From assembly GCF_008364685.1 (NCBI RefSeq), contig NZ_VTTL01000010.1, positions 186,001-250,000 of the forward strand: a DNA stretch of 64,000 bases. The letters run 5' to 3'. The translations under genes and the position numbers were made by a program. The notes beneath the pieces are model-generated. The model saw nothing but the letters and a program-made list of their open reading frames with translations. It was not told where the DNA came from and ran no database searches. Source of the DNA: Xanthobacter oligotrophicus (GTDB lineage Bacteria > Pseudomonadota > Alphaproteobacteria > Rhizobiales > Xanthobacteraceae). This document shows positions 9,587 to 18,202 of this stretch, piece by piece; the first letter of the stretch is position 1; each line of letters opens with the position of its first letter.

Positions 9587-10753
9587 TCAGACCGAGAGCG
9601 GCAGCGCCCGTTCCACCAGCCGCACCCAATAGGACGCGCCGAAGGGAATGGCGGCATCCGCGAAGTCGTATTCCGGATGGTGCAGGTCGGCGGACGGGCC
9701 GTTGCCGATGAAGATGTAGGCGCCCGGCTTCTCCTCCAGCATGAAGGCGAAATCCTCCGCCGCCATCAGCGGCGGGGCAGAGGCGTCCACCTCCGACAGG
9801 CCAGCCACGTCGGCCGCGACCTCGGAGGCGAACGCGGTCTGCGCCGCGTGGTTGCGGGTGACGGGATAGCCCTGGGAAAAGCGCACCGTCGCGGTGGCGC
9901 CGTGGGCGGCGGCCACCCCTTCCGCCACCGCCACGATGCGGGCACGCAGGACCTCGCGCACATGGGGGTCCAAGGCCCGCATGGTGCCGGCGAGCCGCGC
10001 GCTGGGCGGCAGCACATTGTCCGCCTCTCCCGCATGGAACATGGGAATGGAGATGACCGCGGCGGCGAGCGGATCGAGATTGCGCGACACCACCTGCTGC
10101 AGGGCGGTGACGATGCCGGCGCCGGTGAGCACCACGTCCACCCCCTGGTTGGGCCGGGCGGCATGGGCGCCGCGGCCGTCCACCAGGATCTCGATGCGGT
10201 CGGACGAGGCCATGATGCCGCCCTGCCGCATGGCGAAGCGGCCCACGGGCAGCCCCGGCAGATTATGCATGCCGTAGACCTCGCTCACCGGGAAGCGGAC
10301 GAACAGGCCGTCGTCGATCATGGCCTTGGCGCCGGCCCCGCCCTCCTCCGCCGGCTGGAAGATCAGCACGGCGGTGCCGGAGAAGGATCGGGTTTCCGCC
10401 AGATGGCGCGCGGCGCCCAGCAGCATGGCGGTGTGCCCGTCATGGCCGCAGGCATGCATGACGCCGGGCGCCTGCGAGGCATAGGCGGCGCCGGTCTGCT
10501 CGGTGATGGGCAGCGCGTCCATGTCCGCCCGCAGCCCGATCATGGGTCCGTCCCCGCGTCCGCGCACGATGCCGACCACGCCGGTGCGCCCAAGCCCGGT
10601 AATCACCTCGTCGCAGCCGAAGGCGCGCAGCTTCTCGGCCACCGCGGCGCTGGTGCGAGGCAGCTCGTACATGAGCTCGGGATGGCGATGGAAATCCTGG
10701 CGCCAGGCCGCGATCTCGTCGGCACCGGAGGCAATGTGATTATGGACGGGCAT
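9587..10753 (-). CDS. M20 family amidohydrolase (hippurate / N-acyl amino acid hydrolase type)
   Basis: Members hydrolyse N-acyl amino acids or related amides with a binuclear metal site. The 388-residue protein has WRQDFHRHPEL at its start, the metal-binding MHACGHDGHTAMLLGAA, the catalytic EEGGAGA segment, and a C-terminal MAAEDFAFM with GNGP further on. There is no signal peptide, so it is cytoplasmic. It is convergent with tusA and no operon partner indicates its substrate; hippurate, indole-acetyl-amino acids or N-acetyl-diaminopimelate are all possible. Confidence 0.9.
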   Translation of the reverse strand: MPVHNHIASGADEIAAWRQDFHRHPELMYELPRTSAAVAEKLRAFGCDEVITGLGRTGVVGIVRGRGDGPMIGLRADMDALPITEQTGAAYASQAPGVMHACGHDGHTAMLLGAARHLAETRSFSGTAVLIFQPAEEGGAGAKAMIDDGLFVRFPVSEVYGMHNLPGLPVGRFAMRQGGIMASSDRIEILVDGRGAHAARPNQGVDVVLTGAGIVTALQQVVSRNLDPLAAAVISIPMFHAGEADNVLPPSARLAGTMRALDPHVREVLRARIVAVAEGVAAAHGATATVRFSQGYPVTRNHAAQTAFASEVAADVAGLSEVDASAPPLMAAEDFAFMLEEKPGAYIFIGNGPSADLHHPEYDFADAAIPFGASYWVRLVERALPLSV

Positions 10754-10916
10754 GGCAATTCCAGGAGCAATGAGGGGCCATGGTGGGCATGGGCCGCCTG
10801 CCGGTCAATGGGCTGGGGATATTCACAGCACGGGCCACCCCCGCGCATCTTTCCCAAGGCCCTGCCGCCGCCGGCCTTGACCCTGCCGCCTTGGCATCCT
10901 AACCACAGCGTCGAGT

Positions 10917-10992
10917 GAGCCCGTAGCTCAGCCGGTAGAGCACGTGACTTTTAATCATGGGGTCTCGGGTTCGAATCCCGACGGGCTCACCA
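10917..10992 (+). tRNA. tRNA-Lys (anticodon TTT)
   Basis: A 76-base cloverleaf with encoded CCA. The acceptor stem is GAGCCCG/CGGGCTC, the D arm contains AGCTCAGCCGGTAGAGC, and the anticodon stem is CGTGA/TCATG with loop CTTTTAA, giving anticodon TTT at 10950-10952. The T arm contains GGTTCGAATCC and the gene ends ACCA. Confidence 0.97.
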
Positions 10993-11394
10993 ACGATATC
11001 AAAGACTTAAGGTCTGATGGCTGAGAACAGGAAGAGAACATGAGACGCCTTTGAGACCGTCTCATCGTCTCACGTGCGACGTACCCATGATTTTCGACGC
11101 CGCTCAAACAGCGACGCCCGTCTCTTTCATCCACGACAGCAGCTTGCCGATGGCGGCGTTGGCGACGCGCGGCGGAGTGTCTGCCGTCTGGATGACCGTA
11201 GCGCGCCGTCGTGGCGGCTGGGGATCAGGACCCTATTGCGAAGACGTCACCGGCCCTGGGTTGCGGCACGACGTTTTGCCGCGCCAAAAAGCCCACAAAG
11301 CGGGCATTTGAGCCACGGCTGCGGCGGTAAGGCCGCTTGATGCCGCTACCTGGATCGGCCATTTTTGCGTTAGATCAAATTCCGCATCTGGAAT
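10993..11394. other. Gene-poor stretch after tRNA-Lys with a possible coding remnant
   Basis: No convincing gene lies in these 402 bases. On the minus strand a short frame open from 11232 to a stop at 11104-11106 lacks a good start and ends in A-I-G-K-L-L-S-W-M-K-E-T-G-V-A-V, protein-like but unassigned. It could be the eroded tail of a gene once inserted at the tRNA. The position just 3' of a tRNA gene fits an old integration scar, but no flanking copy of the tRNA end was seen. Confidence 0.35.
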
Positions 11395-11718
11395 GTGGAT
11401 CAAGTCAACGCTTATCTGGGTTCGATCATGGAAACAGCTGCGCGCGTCGCTCTTCGTGTTCCCGTCTTCGGGTGGTTCCTGAAGGATGCCATCTATGGAG
11501 CGCCCGACGCCAAATATTATTTCATCGCAAACCTTGTGGTTTGCTTCGCGGCGCTCGTCTATTTTTTCGGTTATCCGTTCCTCATCATTTATGCACTGAC
11601 GATGACCGCCCTGGCCCTGGTGTCGCTCATCATCCTGACCGCGTCGGACATGTTCCGAAAGGGCGAGGATAAGGACGCGGCCCCGAAGCCGGTCGGCCGG
11701 ACCACCAAGGCGCGCTGA
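11395..11718 (+). CDS. Small membrane protein, unknown function
   Basis: The 107-residue product has an N-terminal amphipathic part, a reentrant-looking segment (VFGWFLKDAIYG) and two hydrophobic segments, roughly residues 42-58 (FIANLVVCFAALVYFFG) and 60-82 (PFLIIYALTMTALALVSLIIL), then a charged tail ending PKPVGRTTKAR. ATG 11395 gives a complete frame with normal amino-acid composition. I do not recognise the family. It stands alone between tRNA-Lys and a convergent LysR gene. Confidence 0.65.
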   Translation: MDQVNAYLGSIMETAARVALRVPVFGWFLKDAIYGAPDAKYYFIANLVVCFAALVYFFGYPFLIIYALTMTALALVSLIILTASDMFRKGEDKDAAPKPVGRTTKAR

Positions 11719-11743
11719 AGCCGCCGCCATCTTTTACCCCGCC

Positions 11744-12655
11744 TCACGCGGGCGGCCGGCCGAGGTCCAGCTTCAGCTGGTAGATGTTGCGGATGAGGTC
11801 GAAGATCTGCCCGATCTCGGCCGAGGAATCGCTCGCCCGGCAGCTCATGATGAGCGGGGACGTGATCCCTGCCTCCAGCAGCGGGCGGTAGGTGACATCG
11901 TCGCGGTGCAAGTGGCGCACCGAGTCCGGCACCAGCGTGATGCCGATGCCCGCCGCCACCAGGCCCAGTGCGGTCTGAAGCTCGCGCACCTCCTGTGCGA
12001 TGACGGGCGTGCAGCCCCGGTCGCTGAAATAGGACAGAACCTGGTCGGCATAGCTCGGCCGCGGCGACTTGGGATAGAGCACCAGCGGCTCCGCCGCGAT
12101 GTCCTGGAATGATACGCCGTCGGAGGCGAGCAGCCGGTGGTCCGGCGGCAGGGCCACCAGCAGGGGCTCCTCGGCAATCACTTCGCGGCGGATGGCGGGA
12201 TCGTCGAAGCGGATGCGCCCGAAGCCCACGTCGATGCGCCCCTCCTTCAGGGCGGCGATCTGCTCCACGGTGCTCATCTCTATGAGCGCCACCTCCAGCC
12301 CGGCATAGCAGGCGCGAAAGCCCCGGACCACGTCCGGCAGCCCGCCATAGAGCACCGAGCCCACGAACCCGATCAGGAACTGGCGCCGCCCCGCCTCGCC
12401 GAAGCGCCGGGTGGTGATGCGCAACTCCTCCGCCCGCTGGAGGATCTGCAACGCATGCTCGTTGAAGAAGCGCCCGGCGGCCGTGAGGCGCACCGGGCGG
12501 CTTGGCCGCTCGAACAGGGTTACCCCCAGGTCCTCCTCCAGCTCACGCATCTGCCGGCTCAGGGGGGATTGGGCGATGTGGAGCTTCTCCGCCGCGCGGG
12601 TGAAGCTGCGCTCGCGGGCCACGGTTGTGAAATACCTGAGGTGGCGCAATTCCAT
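11744..12655 (-). CDS. catR: LysR-family regulator, probable CatR/CatM type
   Basis: A 303-residue LysR regulator with the N-terminal winged helix-turn-helix (MELRHLRYFTTVARERSFTRAAEKL and SPLSRQMRELEEDLG) and a C-terminal effector-binding domain. It is divergent from catB and close in sequence style to CatR/BenM regulators, which sense cis,cis-muconate. By analogy it would activate catBA when muconate accumulates and repress itself. A 7-bp dyad in the divergent promoter region is a likely target. The specific ligand is inferred from context. Confidence 0.85.
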   Translation of the reverse strand: MELRHLRYFTTVARERSFTRAAEKLHIAQSPLSRQMRELEEDLGVTLFERPSRPVRLTAAGRFFNEHALQILQRAEELRITTRRFGEAGRRQFLIGFVGSVLYGGLPDVVRGFRACYAGLEVALIEMSTVEQIAALKEGRIDVGFGRIRFDDPAIRREVIAEEPLLVALPPDHRLLASDGVSFQDIAAEPLVLYPKSPRPSYADQVLSYFSDRGCTPVIAQEVRELQTALGLVAAGIGITLVPDSVRHLHRDDVTYRPLLEAGITSPLIMSCRASDSSAEIGQIFDLIRNIYQLKLDLGRPPA

Positions 12656-12723
12656 GTCCAGACCTTTTAGGTATGCAAACCGACCGAGACTGTCTTTGAC
12701 GCGCGCCCCCTCAGCGTGATTTT

Positions 12724-12742
12724 CCTTATGCCAAACATAAGG
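12724..12742. promoter_or_regulatory. LysR-type operator candidate upstream of catB
   Basis: CCTTATG (12724-12730), a 5-base spacer and CATAAGG (12736-12742) make a perfect interrupted dyad containing a T-N11-A core, 11 bp before the catB ATG. A related half-sequence, TATGCAAAC, lies nearer the LysR gene around 12673. The pair would suit a LysR tetramer controlling both directions. Confidence 0.55.
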
Positions 12743-12753
12743 ACACTCCGCGG

Positions 12754-13929
12754 ATGCAGACCGGCGTCGCAGTTCGTATCGACCGTATCGAGACCTTTAT
12801 CGTCGATATCCCAACCATACGCGCCCATCACCTGTCCATGCACACCCTGCGCAGCCAGACGCTGGTGCTGGTGAAGGTGTCGTGCTCGGACGGCACGGTC
12901 GGCTTCGGCGAGGGCACCACCATCGGCGGCCTGAGCTATGGCGAGGAGAGCCCGGAAGGCATCAAGCTCACCATCGACACCTACATCGCCCCCCTGCTGC
13001 TCGGCGCCGACGCGGCCCGCGTTGCCGCGCTGATGGCGAATGTGAAGCGGGCGGTGAAGGGCAACCGCTTCGCCCGCTGCGCGGTGGAGACCGCCCTGCT
13101 CGATGCCCACGGGCGCCGCCTGGGCGTGCCGGTGTCGGAGTTTTTCGGCGGGCGTCAGCGCGATACGCTGGAGGTGGCTTGGACCCTCGCCAGCGGCGAC
13201 ACGGGCAAGGACATCGAGGAGGCCGAGGCCATGCTGGCGGCGCGCCGCCACCGCATCTTCAAGCTGAAAATCGGCAAGCGCGAGGTGCCGGCGGACGTGG
13301 CCCATGTGGCCGCCATCAAGGCGGCTTTGGGCGACCGCGCCAGCGTGCGGGTGGACGTGAACATGGCCTGGAGCGAGCATCAGGCCCGCCGGGGCATCGC
13401 CGCGCTGGAGGCGGCCGGGGTCGATCTCATCGAGCAGCCGGTCAGCCGGGAGCAACGCGGCGCGTTGGCCCGCCTGACGCGCCGGTTCGACGTGGCCATC
13501 ATGGCGGATGAAGCGCTTCAGGGCCCGGCCGAGGCCATGGATCTGGCGCGGGACCGCGCCGCCGGGGTGTTCGCGTTGAAGATCGCCCAGTCGGGCGGGC
13601 TGTTCGAGGCCCAGCGGGTAGCGGCCATCGCTGATGCGGCGGGCATCGAGCTTTATGGCGGCACCATGCTGGAAGGCGGCATCGGCACGGCGGCATCGGC
13701 CCAGCTCTGCGCCACCTTGCCTTCGCTTGCCTGGGGCACGGAGCTGTTCGGCCCCCTGCTATTGGCCGAGGAGATCCTGGCGACGCCCCTCGCCTATGCG
13801 GATTTTGCGCTCATCGTTCCGACGGCGCCGGGCCTCGGCGTCGAGCTGGACATGGACCGTGTGGACTTCTTCCGGCGCGACCGCCCGGCTCCACGCCTCA
13901 GCCCCGTCCGCCAGACCGTGGGAGCCTGA
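12754..13929 (+). CDS. catB: Muconate cycloisomerase
   Basis: CatB converts cis,cis-muconate to muconolactone in the catechol branch of the beta-ketoadipate pathway. The 391-residue enolase-superfamily protein has the catalytic KLK motif (K170-L171-K172), metal ligands D201 (VDVNM), E227 (IEQP) and D252 (ADE), and the second lysine K276 (FALKIAQSGG). Lengths and motifs are normal for CatB rather than for a mandelate racemase. It is followed by catA and transcribed away from the LysR gene. catC is not in this window. Confidence 0.94.
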   Translation: MQTGVAVRIDRIETFIVDIPTIRAHHLSMHTLRSQTLVLVKVSCSDGTVGFGEGTTIGGLSYGEESPEGIKLTIDTYIAPLLLGADAARVAALMANVKRAVKGNRFARCAVETALLDAHGRRLGVPVSEFFGGRQRDTLEVAWTLASGDTGKDIEEAEAMLAARRHRIFKLKIGKREVPADVAHVAAIKAALGDRASVRVDVNMAWSEHQARRGIAALEAAGVDLIEQPVSREQRGALARLTRRFDVAIMADEALQGPAEAMDLARDRAAGVFALKIAQSGGLFEAQRVAAIADAAGIELYGGTMLEGGIGTAASAQLCATLPSLAWGTELFGPLLLAEEILATPLAYADFALIVPTAPGLGVELDMDRVDFFRRDRPAPRLSPVRQTVGA

Positions 13930-14001
13930 GACCCCCTACCCTTTCGACGACCGATGCCCCAGCGCACGGCGACCAAAAATCACCCCATAAGGAAAACGCC
14001 C

Positions 14002-14916
14002 ATGGAAAAAGCCGCCATCGATACCCTCTTGAAGGAAATGCAGGCGCCCACCCGCGGCGAGCCCACGCCCCGCGTGAAGGCGATCGTGGACCGCATCGTC
14101 CGCGACCTGTTCTACGTCATCGACGAATATGACGTGGAGCCGAGCGAGTTCTGGAGCGCGGTGAACTACCTGACGCAGGCGGGCCGCAACGACGAATACG
14201 GCCTCATTGCCGCCGGCCTCGGCTTCGAGCGCTTCCTCGACGTGCGGCTCGACGCGGCGGAGGAAGCCGCAGGCCTTACCGGGGGCACGCCGCGCACCAT
14301 CGAAGGGCCGCTCTATGTGGCTGGCGCGCCTTTGTGCAAGGGCGAGGCGCGGCTCGACGACGGGTCGGAAGAGGGCGAGATCCTCATCATGCACGGGCAG
14401 GTGCGCGACACCGACGGCCAGCCGGTGGCCGGCGCCCATGTGGAGGTGTGGCACGCCAACACGCGCGGCAACTATTCCTTCTTCGACAAGAGCCAGAGCC
14501 CCTTCAACCTGCGCCGGACCATCGAGACCGACGCCGAGGGCCGCTATCGCTTCCGCACCACCATGCCCTCGGGCTATGCGGTGCCCCCCGAAGGCTCCAC
14601 CGACACTCTGCTGAAGCAGCTCGGCCGCCACGGGCACCGGCCTGCGCACATCCATTTCTTCGTAAGCGCACCGGGCTTCCGCAAGCTCACCACCCAGATC
14701 AACATCGACGGCGATCCCTATCTCCACGACGATTTCGCCTTCGCCACCCGCGATGGGCTGATCCCCGCCGTGGAGCGCAACCAGGATCCCGCCGCCATCG
14801 CCGAGGCCGGGCTGAATGCCCCGTTCGCGCGCATCGCCTTCGATTTCGAGCTGCGGTCAGAGGCGGCAGCCCTGCCCTCCGCCGAGGTGCAGCGCCCGCG
14901 TGCGGAAGCCGCCTGA
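14002..14916 (+). CDS. catA: Catechol 1,2-dioxygenase
   Basis: CatA performs intradiol cleavage of catechol to cis,cis-muconate, using non-haem Fe(III). The 304-residue protein has an N-terminal helical dimerisation domain and a C-terminal beta-sandwich. The iron ligands are recognisable: Y158 (GNYSFFD), Y192 (SGYAVPPEG), H216 and H218 (RPAHIHFF). ATG 14002 is preceded by AAGGAAAA (13989-13996), a better start than the in-frame ATG at 13954. It supplies the substrate of CatB, encoded 72 bp upstream. Confidence 0.96.
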   Translation: MEKAAIDTLLKEMQAPTRGEPTPRVKAIVDRIVRDLFYVIDEYDVEPSEFWSAVNYLTQAGRNDEYGLIAAGLGFERFLDVRLDAAEEAAGLTGGTPRTIEGPLYVAGAPLCKGEARLDDGSEEGEILIMHGQVRDTDGQPVAGAHVEVWHANTRGNYSFFDKSQSPFNLRRTIETDAEGRYRFRTTMPSGYAVPPEGSTDTLLKQLGRHGHRPAHIHFFVSAPGFRKLTTQINIDGDPYLHDDFAFATRDGLIPAVERNQDPAAIAEAGLNAPFARIAFDFELRSEAAALPSAEVQRPRAEAA

Positions 14917-15026
14917 CCACAAGGCCTCAGCCGCTTCAGAAGGCCCGGCACGGTGCACCCCGTGCCGGGTCGCCCGATCCCGACACAGCCCAGAACCGCA
15001 AGATCAAAAACCCCTTGGAGGATAAA

Positions 15027-16370
15027 ATGGCGGGTGGAAAACAAAGCATCCAGGACCTGCTCGATGGCGAGCCCATACGCGGGCGCCAATGGCTGGTCTT
15101 TCTCATGTGCTTCTTCGTGGCCGCCCTCGACGGCTTCGACACGCAGTGCATCGCCTATACCGGACCTGCCATCGCCAAGGCGTTCGGCATGGCGCCGGCG
15201 GACATGACCTACATCTTCATCTCGGGCACCCTCGGCATGGCCATCGGCGCCATGGCGCTGGGCTCCATCGGCGACAAGATCGGCCGGCGCACCGCCATCC
15301 TCGGCGCCATGCTGCTGTTCGGCGTGTTCTCGCTCGCCATCGCGTTCGCCACCTCGCCCACGCAGATCGTCGTTCTGCGCTTCCTCACCGGCCTCGGCAT
15401 GGGCGGTGCCACCCCGGTGCTGCTGGCGCTGTCCGCCGAATACGCCCCCGGCCGCGCGCGGGGCACCGTGCTCACCGGCGTGCTGCTGGGCCTGCCGCTC
15501 GGTGCCGTGCTCGGCGGCCTTCTGGCCTCGGGCTGGATGCCGGTGATCGGCTGGCAGGGCATCTATCTGGTCGGCGGCTCGCTGCCCTTGGTGATGCTGG
15601 TGGTCTGCCTCATCGTCCTGCCGGAATCGCCGCAGCTTCTGGTGGCCCGGGGCAAGCCCGGCGACCTGGAGAAGAGCCGGTCGCTGGTGGAGAAGATCCT
15701 GAAGCGCCCGGTGCCGGCCGGCACCCAGTTCGTGCCTGCCGACAAGGTGGCCAAGGGCTCGGTGGCGGCGCTGTTCGCCCCCGCCTACCGCATCCGCACC
15801 ATCGCGGTGTGGGCGACCTACCTGTTCAACTGGATCGCGTGGTTCATGCTGCTTCTGTGGCTGCCCACCGTGCTCACCACCTCCGGCCTGCCGGCCGCCA
15901 CCGCCGCCTTCGGCACGGTGACCGTGAACACCGCCTTCATCATCTGCGCCATCCCGCTCTCCCTGGTCCTGCCGAAGGTGAACGCGCGGCTGCTGCTGCT
16001 GGGCATGTTCGCCCTGGGCATCGCCATCTGCATCGGGCTGGCGCTGGCCGGTACCAACTGGACGGCGGTGTTCATCCTGGTGGCGGCGGCCGGCTTCGGC
16101 GTCGGCGGCCAGCAGCTGGCGCTGAACTACCTCATCTCGGGCATCTACCCCACCGAGCTGCGGGCCACTGGCACCGGCTGGGCCATCGGCATCGGCCGCA
16201 CCGGCGCCATCGTCGGCTCGGCTGCGGGTGGCTGGTTCCTGCAGATGGGCGGGGTGCCCGGCTATTATCTCGGCATCGCCGTGCCGCTTGCCATCGCGGC
16301 GCTGGCGGTGGCGCTGATCCGCTCGCGGTCCTCCGCGCAGCCGGAAGGCGCGCTCTCGGCGGCCCACTGA
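15027..16370 (+). CDS. MFS transporter, aromatic acid:H+ symporter (AAHS) type
   Basis: A 447-residue, 12-helix major facilitator protein. The first helix carries the AAHS signature DGFD (residues 35-38), and the loop after helix 2 has GDKIGRR. Members such as BenK, PcaK and MucK import benzoate, 4-hydroxybenzoate or muconate with protons. ATG 15027 is preceded by TTGGAGGA (15015-15022). Between catA and benD, benzoate or muconate are the likeliest substrates, which is inference from context. A 10-bp hairpin follows the stop. Confidence 0.9.
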   Translation: MAGGKQSIQDLLDGEPIRGRQWLVFLMCFFVAALDGFDTQCIAYTGPAIAKAFGMAPADMTYIFISGTLGMAIGAMALGSIGDKIGRRTAILGAMLLFGVFSLAIAFATSPTQIVVLRFLTGLGMGGATPVLLALSAEYAPGRARGTVLTGVLLGLPLGAVLGGLLASGWMPVIGWQGIYLVGGSLPLVMLVVCLIVLPESPQLLVARGKPGDLEKSRSLVEKILKRPVPAGTQFVPADKVAKGSVAALFAPAYRIRTIAVWATYLFNWIAWFMLLLWLPTVLTTSGLPAATAAFGTVTVNTAFIICAIPLSLVLPKVNARLLLLGMFALGIAICIGLALAGTNWTAVFILVAAAGFGVGGQQLALNYLISGIYPTELRATGTGWAIGIGRTGAIVGSAAGGWFLQMGGVPGYYLGIAVPLAIAALAVALIRSRSSAQPEGALSAAH

Positions 16371-16388
16371 GCCTTCGGGGATAAAAAG

Positions 16389-16425
16389 CGGCCGCCGGCT
16401 TCATCCGGCGGCCGTAGCTTTCTTC
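16389..16425 (+). terminator. Hairpin between the aromatic acid transporter and benD
   Basis: CGGCCGCCGG (16389-16398) and CCGGCGGCCG (16405-16414) form a perfect 10-bp stem with a 6-base loop, followed by TAGCTTTCTTC. It starts 18 bases after the transporter stop. It could be a weak intrinsic terminator or an attenuator that lowers benD expression. Confidence 0.5.
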
Positions 16426-16440
16426 AAGAGGAGACGACAG

Positions 16441-17226
16441 GTGTCAGACAAGCGCTTTGCCGACAAGGTTGCCCTGGTGACCGGCGCGGCGCAGGGCATC
16501 GGCCGCGTCACGGCGCTGCGGCTGGCGCGCGAGGGGGCGAAGCTCCTGATCGTGGACCGCTCGGCCGAGCACAATGAGAATGTCCGCGCGGAGATCGAGG
16601 CGGCTGGTGGCACCGCCCGCGCCCTCTCCGCCGACCTTGAGACCTTCGAGGGCGCTCAGGCGAGCGTCGCTGCCGCGCTGGAGGCCTATGGCCGGATCGA
16701 CGTGGCGGTCCACAATGTGGGCGGCACCATCTGGTCCAAGCCCTTCTGGGAATACCAGCCGGAGGAGATGGAGAAGGAAATCCGCCGCTCCCTGTGGCCG
16801 ACCCTGTGGAGCTGCCGCGCCGTGATCCCGGTGATGATGCGCCAGAAGGCGGGATCCATCGTGAACGTGGGCTCCAACGCCACACGCGGCATCTATCGCG
16901 TGCCCTATTCGGCGGCGAAGGGCGGCGTGCACGCCATGACCACCTGCATGGCGCTGGAACTGGCTGAGCACGGCATTCGCGTCAACGCGGTCTCCCCCGG
17001 CGCCATCGACAATGGCACCCGCGCCATCCCGCGCAATCCCACGCCCCTGTCCGAGCAAGAAAAGCAGTGGGGCAAGGAGATGTACGAGGACATTCTCGCA
17101 GGCACGCCCCTGCGCCGCATGGGCACGCAGGAGGAAGTGGCCGCCACCATCTGCTTCTTCGCCTCGCAGGAGGCAGGCTACATCACCGGCCAGACCTGCT
17201 TTGTCGCCGGCGGCACCATCGGCTGA
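16441..17226 (+). CDS. benD: 1,6-dihydroxycyclohexa-2,4-diene-1-carboxylate dehydrogenase
   Basis: BenD oxidises and decarboxylates benzoate cis-diol to catechol with NAD+. The 261-residue short-chain dehydrogenase has the nucleotide motif TGAAQGIG (14-21), the BenD-like HNVGGTIW (91-98), and catalytic S145, Y156 and K160 (YSAAK). NATRGIYRVPYSAAKGG is close to BenD/XylL rather than to general SDRs. The start is GTG, preceded by AGAGGAGA. Its product is the substrate of CatA nearby, but the benABC dioxygenase genes are not here. Confidence 0.88.
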   Translation: MSDKRFADKVALVTGAAQGIGRVTALRLAREGAKLLIVDRSAEHNENVRAEIEAAGGTARALSADLETFEGAQASVAAALEAYGRIDVAVHNVGGTIWSKPFWEYQPEEMEKEIRRSLWPTLWSCRAVIPVMMRQKAGSIVNVGSNATRGIYRVPYSAAKGGVHAMTTCMALELAEHGIRVNAVSPGAIDNGTRAIPRNPTPLSEQEKQWGKEMYEDILAGTPLRRMGTQEEVAATICFFASQEAGYITGQTCFVAGGTIG

Positions 17227-17231
17227 GCGCC

Positions 17232-18125
17232 CTATCCGCCGCGCGGGGGGCGGCGGATGTCCTCGTAGAGGGTGTGCAGGCGCTCCAGCGATTTCAGGGA
17301 CCGGTCGGGCTCGGTGGCGGCAAGGCCAATGACCAGCATTTCCAGGCACACGAGCACGAGGCCGTGGAGCGGCACCGTCTCCGACTTGCCGCGCGGCACC
17401 TGGATCACCACTTGCGCCTGCCGGCCGAAGGCGGGCGAGGCCGAGCCGGACAGCAGGATCATGGGCACCTCCAGCCGGCGCGCCTCCTCCAGCGTGGCGA
17501 CGCCCTCGCGGTGCGCGCTGGCCTGGCCCATCATCACCAGCACGTCGCCGCTCCGCATGGCGAGCAACTGCTCGCCCAGGCCGATGCCGGTGCGGTTGAG
17601 GGCATAGGCGTGCCGCCCGTTGCGCATCAGCAGACGGGCTGCGTATTCGGCGAGGATGGCCGAGGCGCCGATGCCGAACAGGCCGATGCCGCTTGCCCCG
17701 CGCATCAGCTCGATGGCGGCGGAGATGGCCCGCCGGTTCTCCGGCTTGGTCACTTCCGCGATGCCGATCATGTGGCCGTCGCGCACGAAGTCGATGGAGG
17801 CGTCGATGTCGCGCTCCAGCTCCTGTGTGGTGGAGGTCATCTTGTCCACGGACGAGATGACTTCGCCCAGATGGCCGGCCAGCGTGCGCTTGAGGTCCTT
17901 CAGCCCATCGAAGCCGAGGGCCTGCACGGCGCGGATGACGGTGGCATCGGAGGTCGCGGTCTGCGCCGCGATTTCCAGCGCCGACTGGCCCAGCACGGTG
18001 CGGCGGTTCTCGTTGATATAGTCGGCCACCACCTTGAGGCGGGGCGAAAGGGTCGCGCCGCGCTGGCGCAGGCGCTCGCCGAACCGGTCCACCTTGCTCC
18101 TGCGGCCTTGCGACGGCGTCGTCAT
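17232..18125 (-). CDS. RpiR-family (MurR/RpiR) transcriptional regulator
   Basis: The 297-residue protein has an N-terminal HTH_6 domain (residues about 1-85, with LSPRLKVVADYINENRR and SDATVIRAVQALGFDGLKDLKRTL) and a C-terminal SIS sugar-phosphate isomerase fold (GASGIGLFGIGASAILAEYAARLL). Such regulators usually sense phosphosugars. ATG 18125 is preceded by AAGGGTGAG. It is convergent with benD and tandem with the iron-type ABC genes upstream, and neither neighbour shows what it controls. Confidence 0.88.
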   Translation of the reverse strand: MTTPSQGRRSKVDRFGERLRQRGATLSPRLKVVADYINENRRTVLGQSALEIAAQTATSDATVIRAVQALGFDGLKDLKRTLAGHLGEVISSVDKMTSTTQELERDIDASIDFVRDGHMIGIAEVTKPENRRAISAAIELMRGASGIGLFGIGASAILAEYAARLLMRNGRHAYALNRTGIGLGEQLLAMRSGDVLVMMGQASAHREGVATLEEARRLEVPMILLSGSASPAFGRQAQVVIQVPRGKSETVPLHGLVLVCLEMLVIGLAATEPDRSLKSLERLHTLYEDIRRPPRGG

Positions 18126-18202
18126 CTCACCCTTTGCTTTCTCCGAGAAAATAATGTCTGGCCATGCTGGCACAGGGGGCGGGCGTTTTTCAAACGCGGT
18201 CT

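Noticed and set aside
11051..11311. 86-codon + strand frame after tRNA-Lys
   Set aside because: No family resemblance, no ribosome binding site and uneven composition; treated as non-coding or remnant sequence.
14718..16367. 549-codon frame on the minus strand opposite catA and the aromatic transporter
   Set aside because: Low-complexity antisense shadow; both + strand genes have full family motifs.
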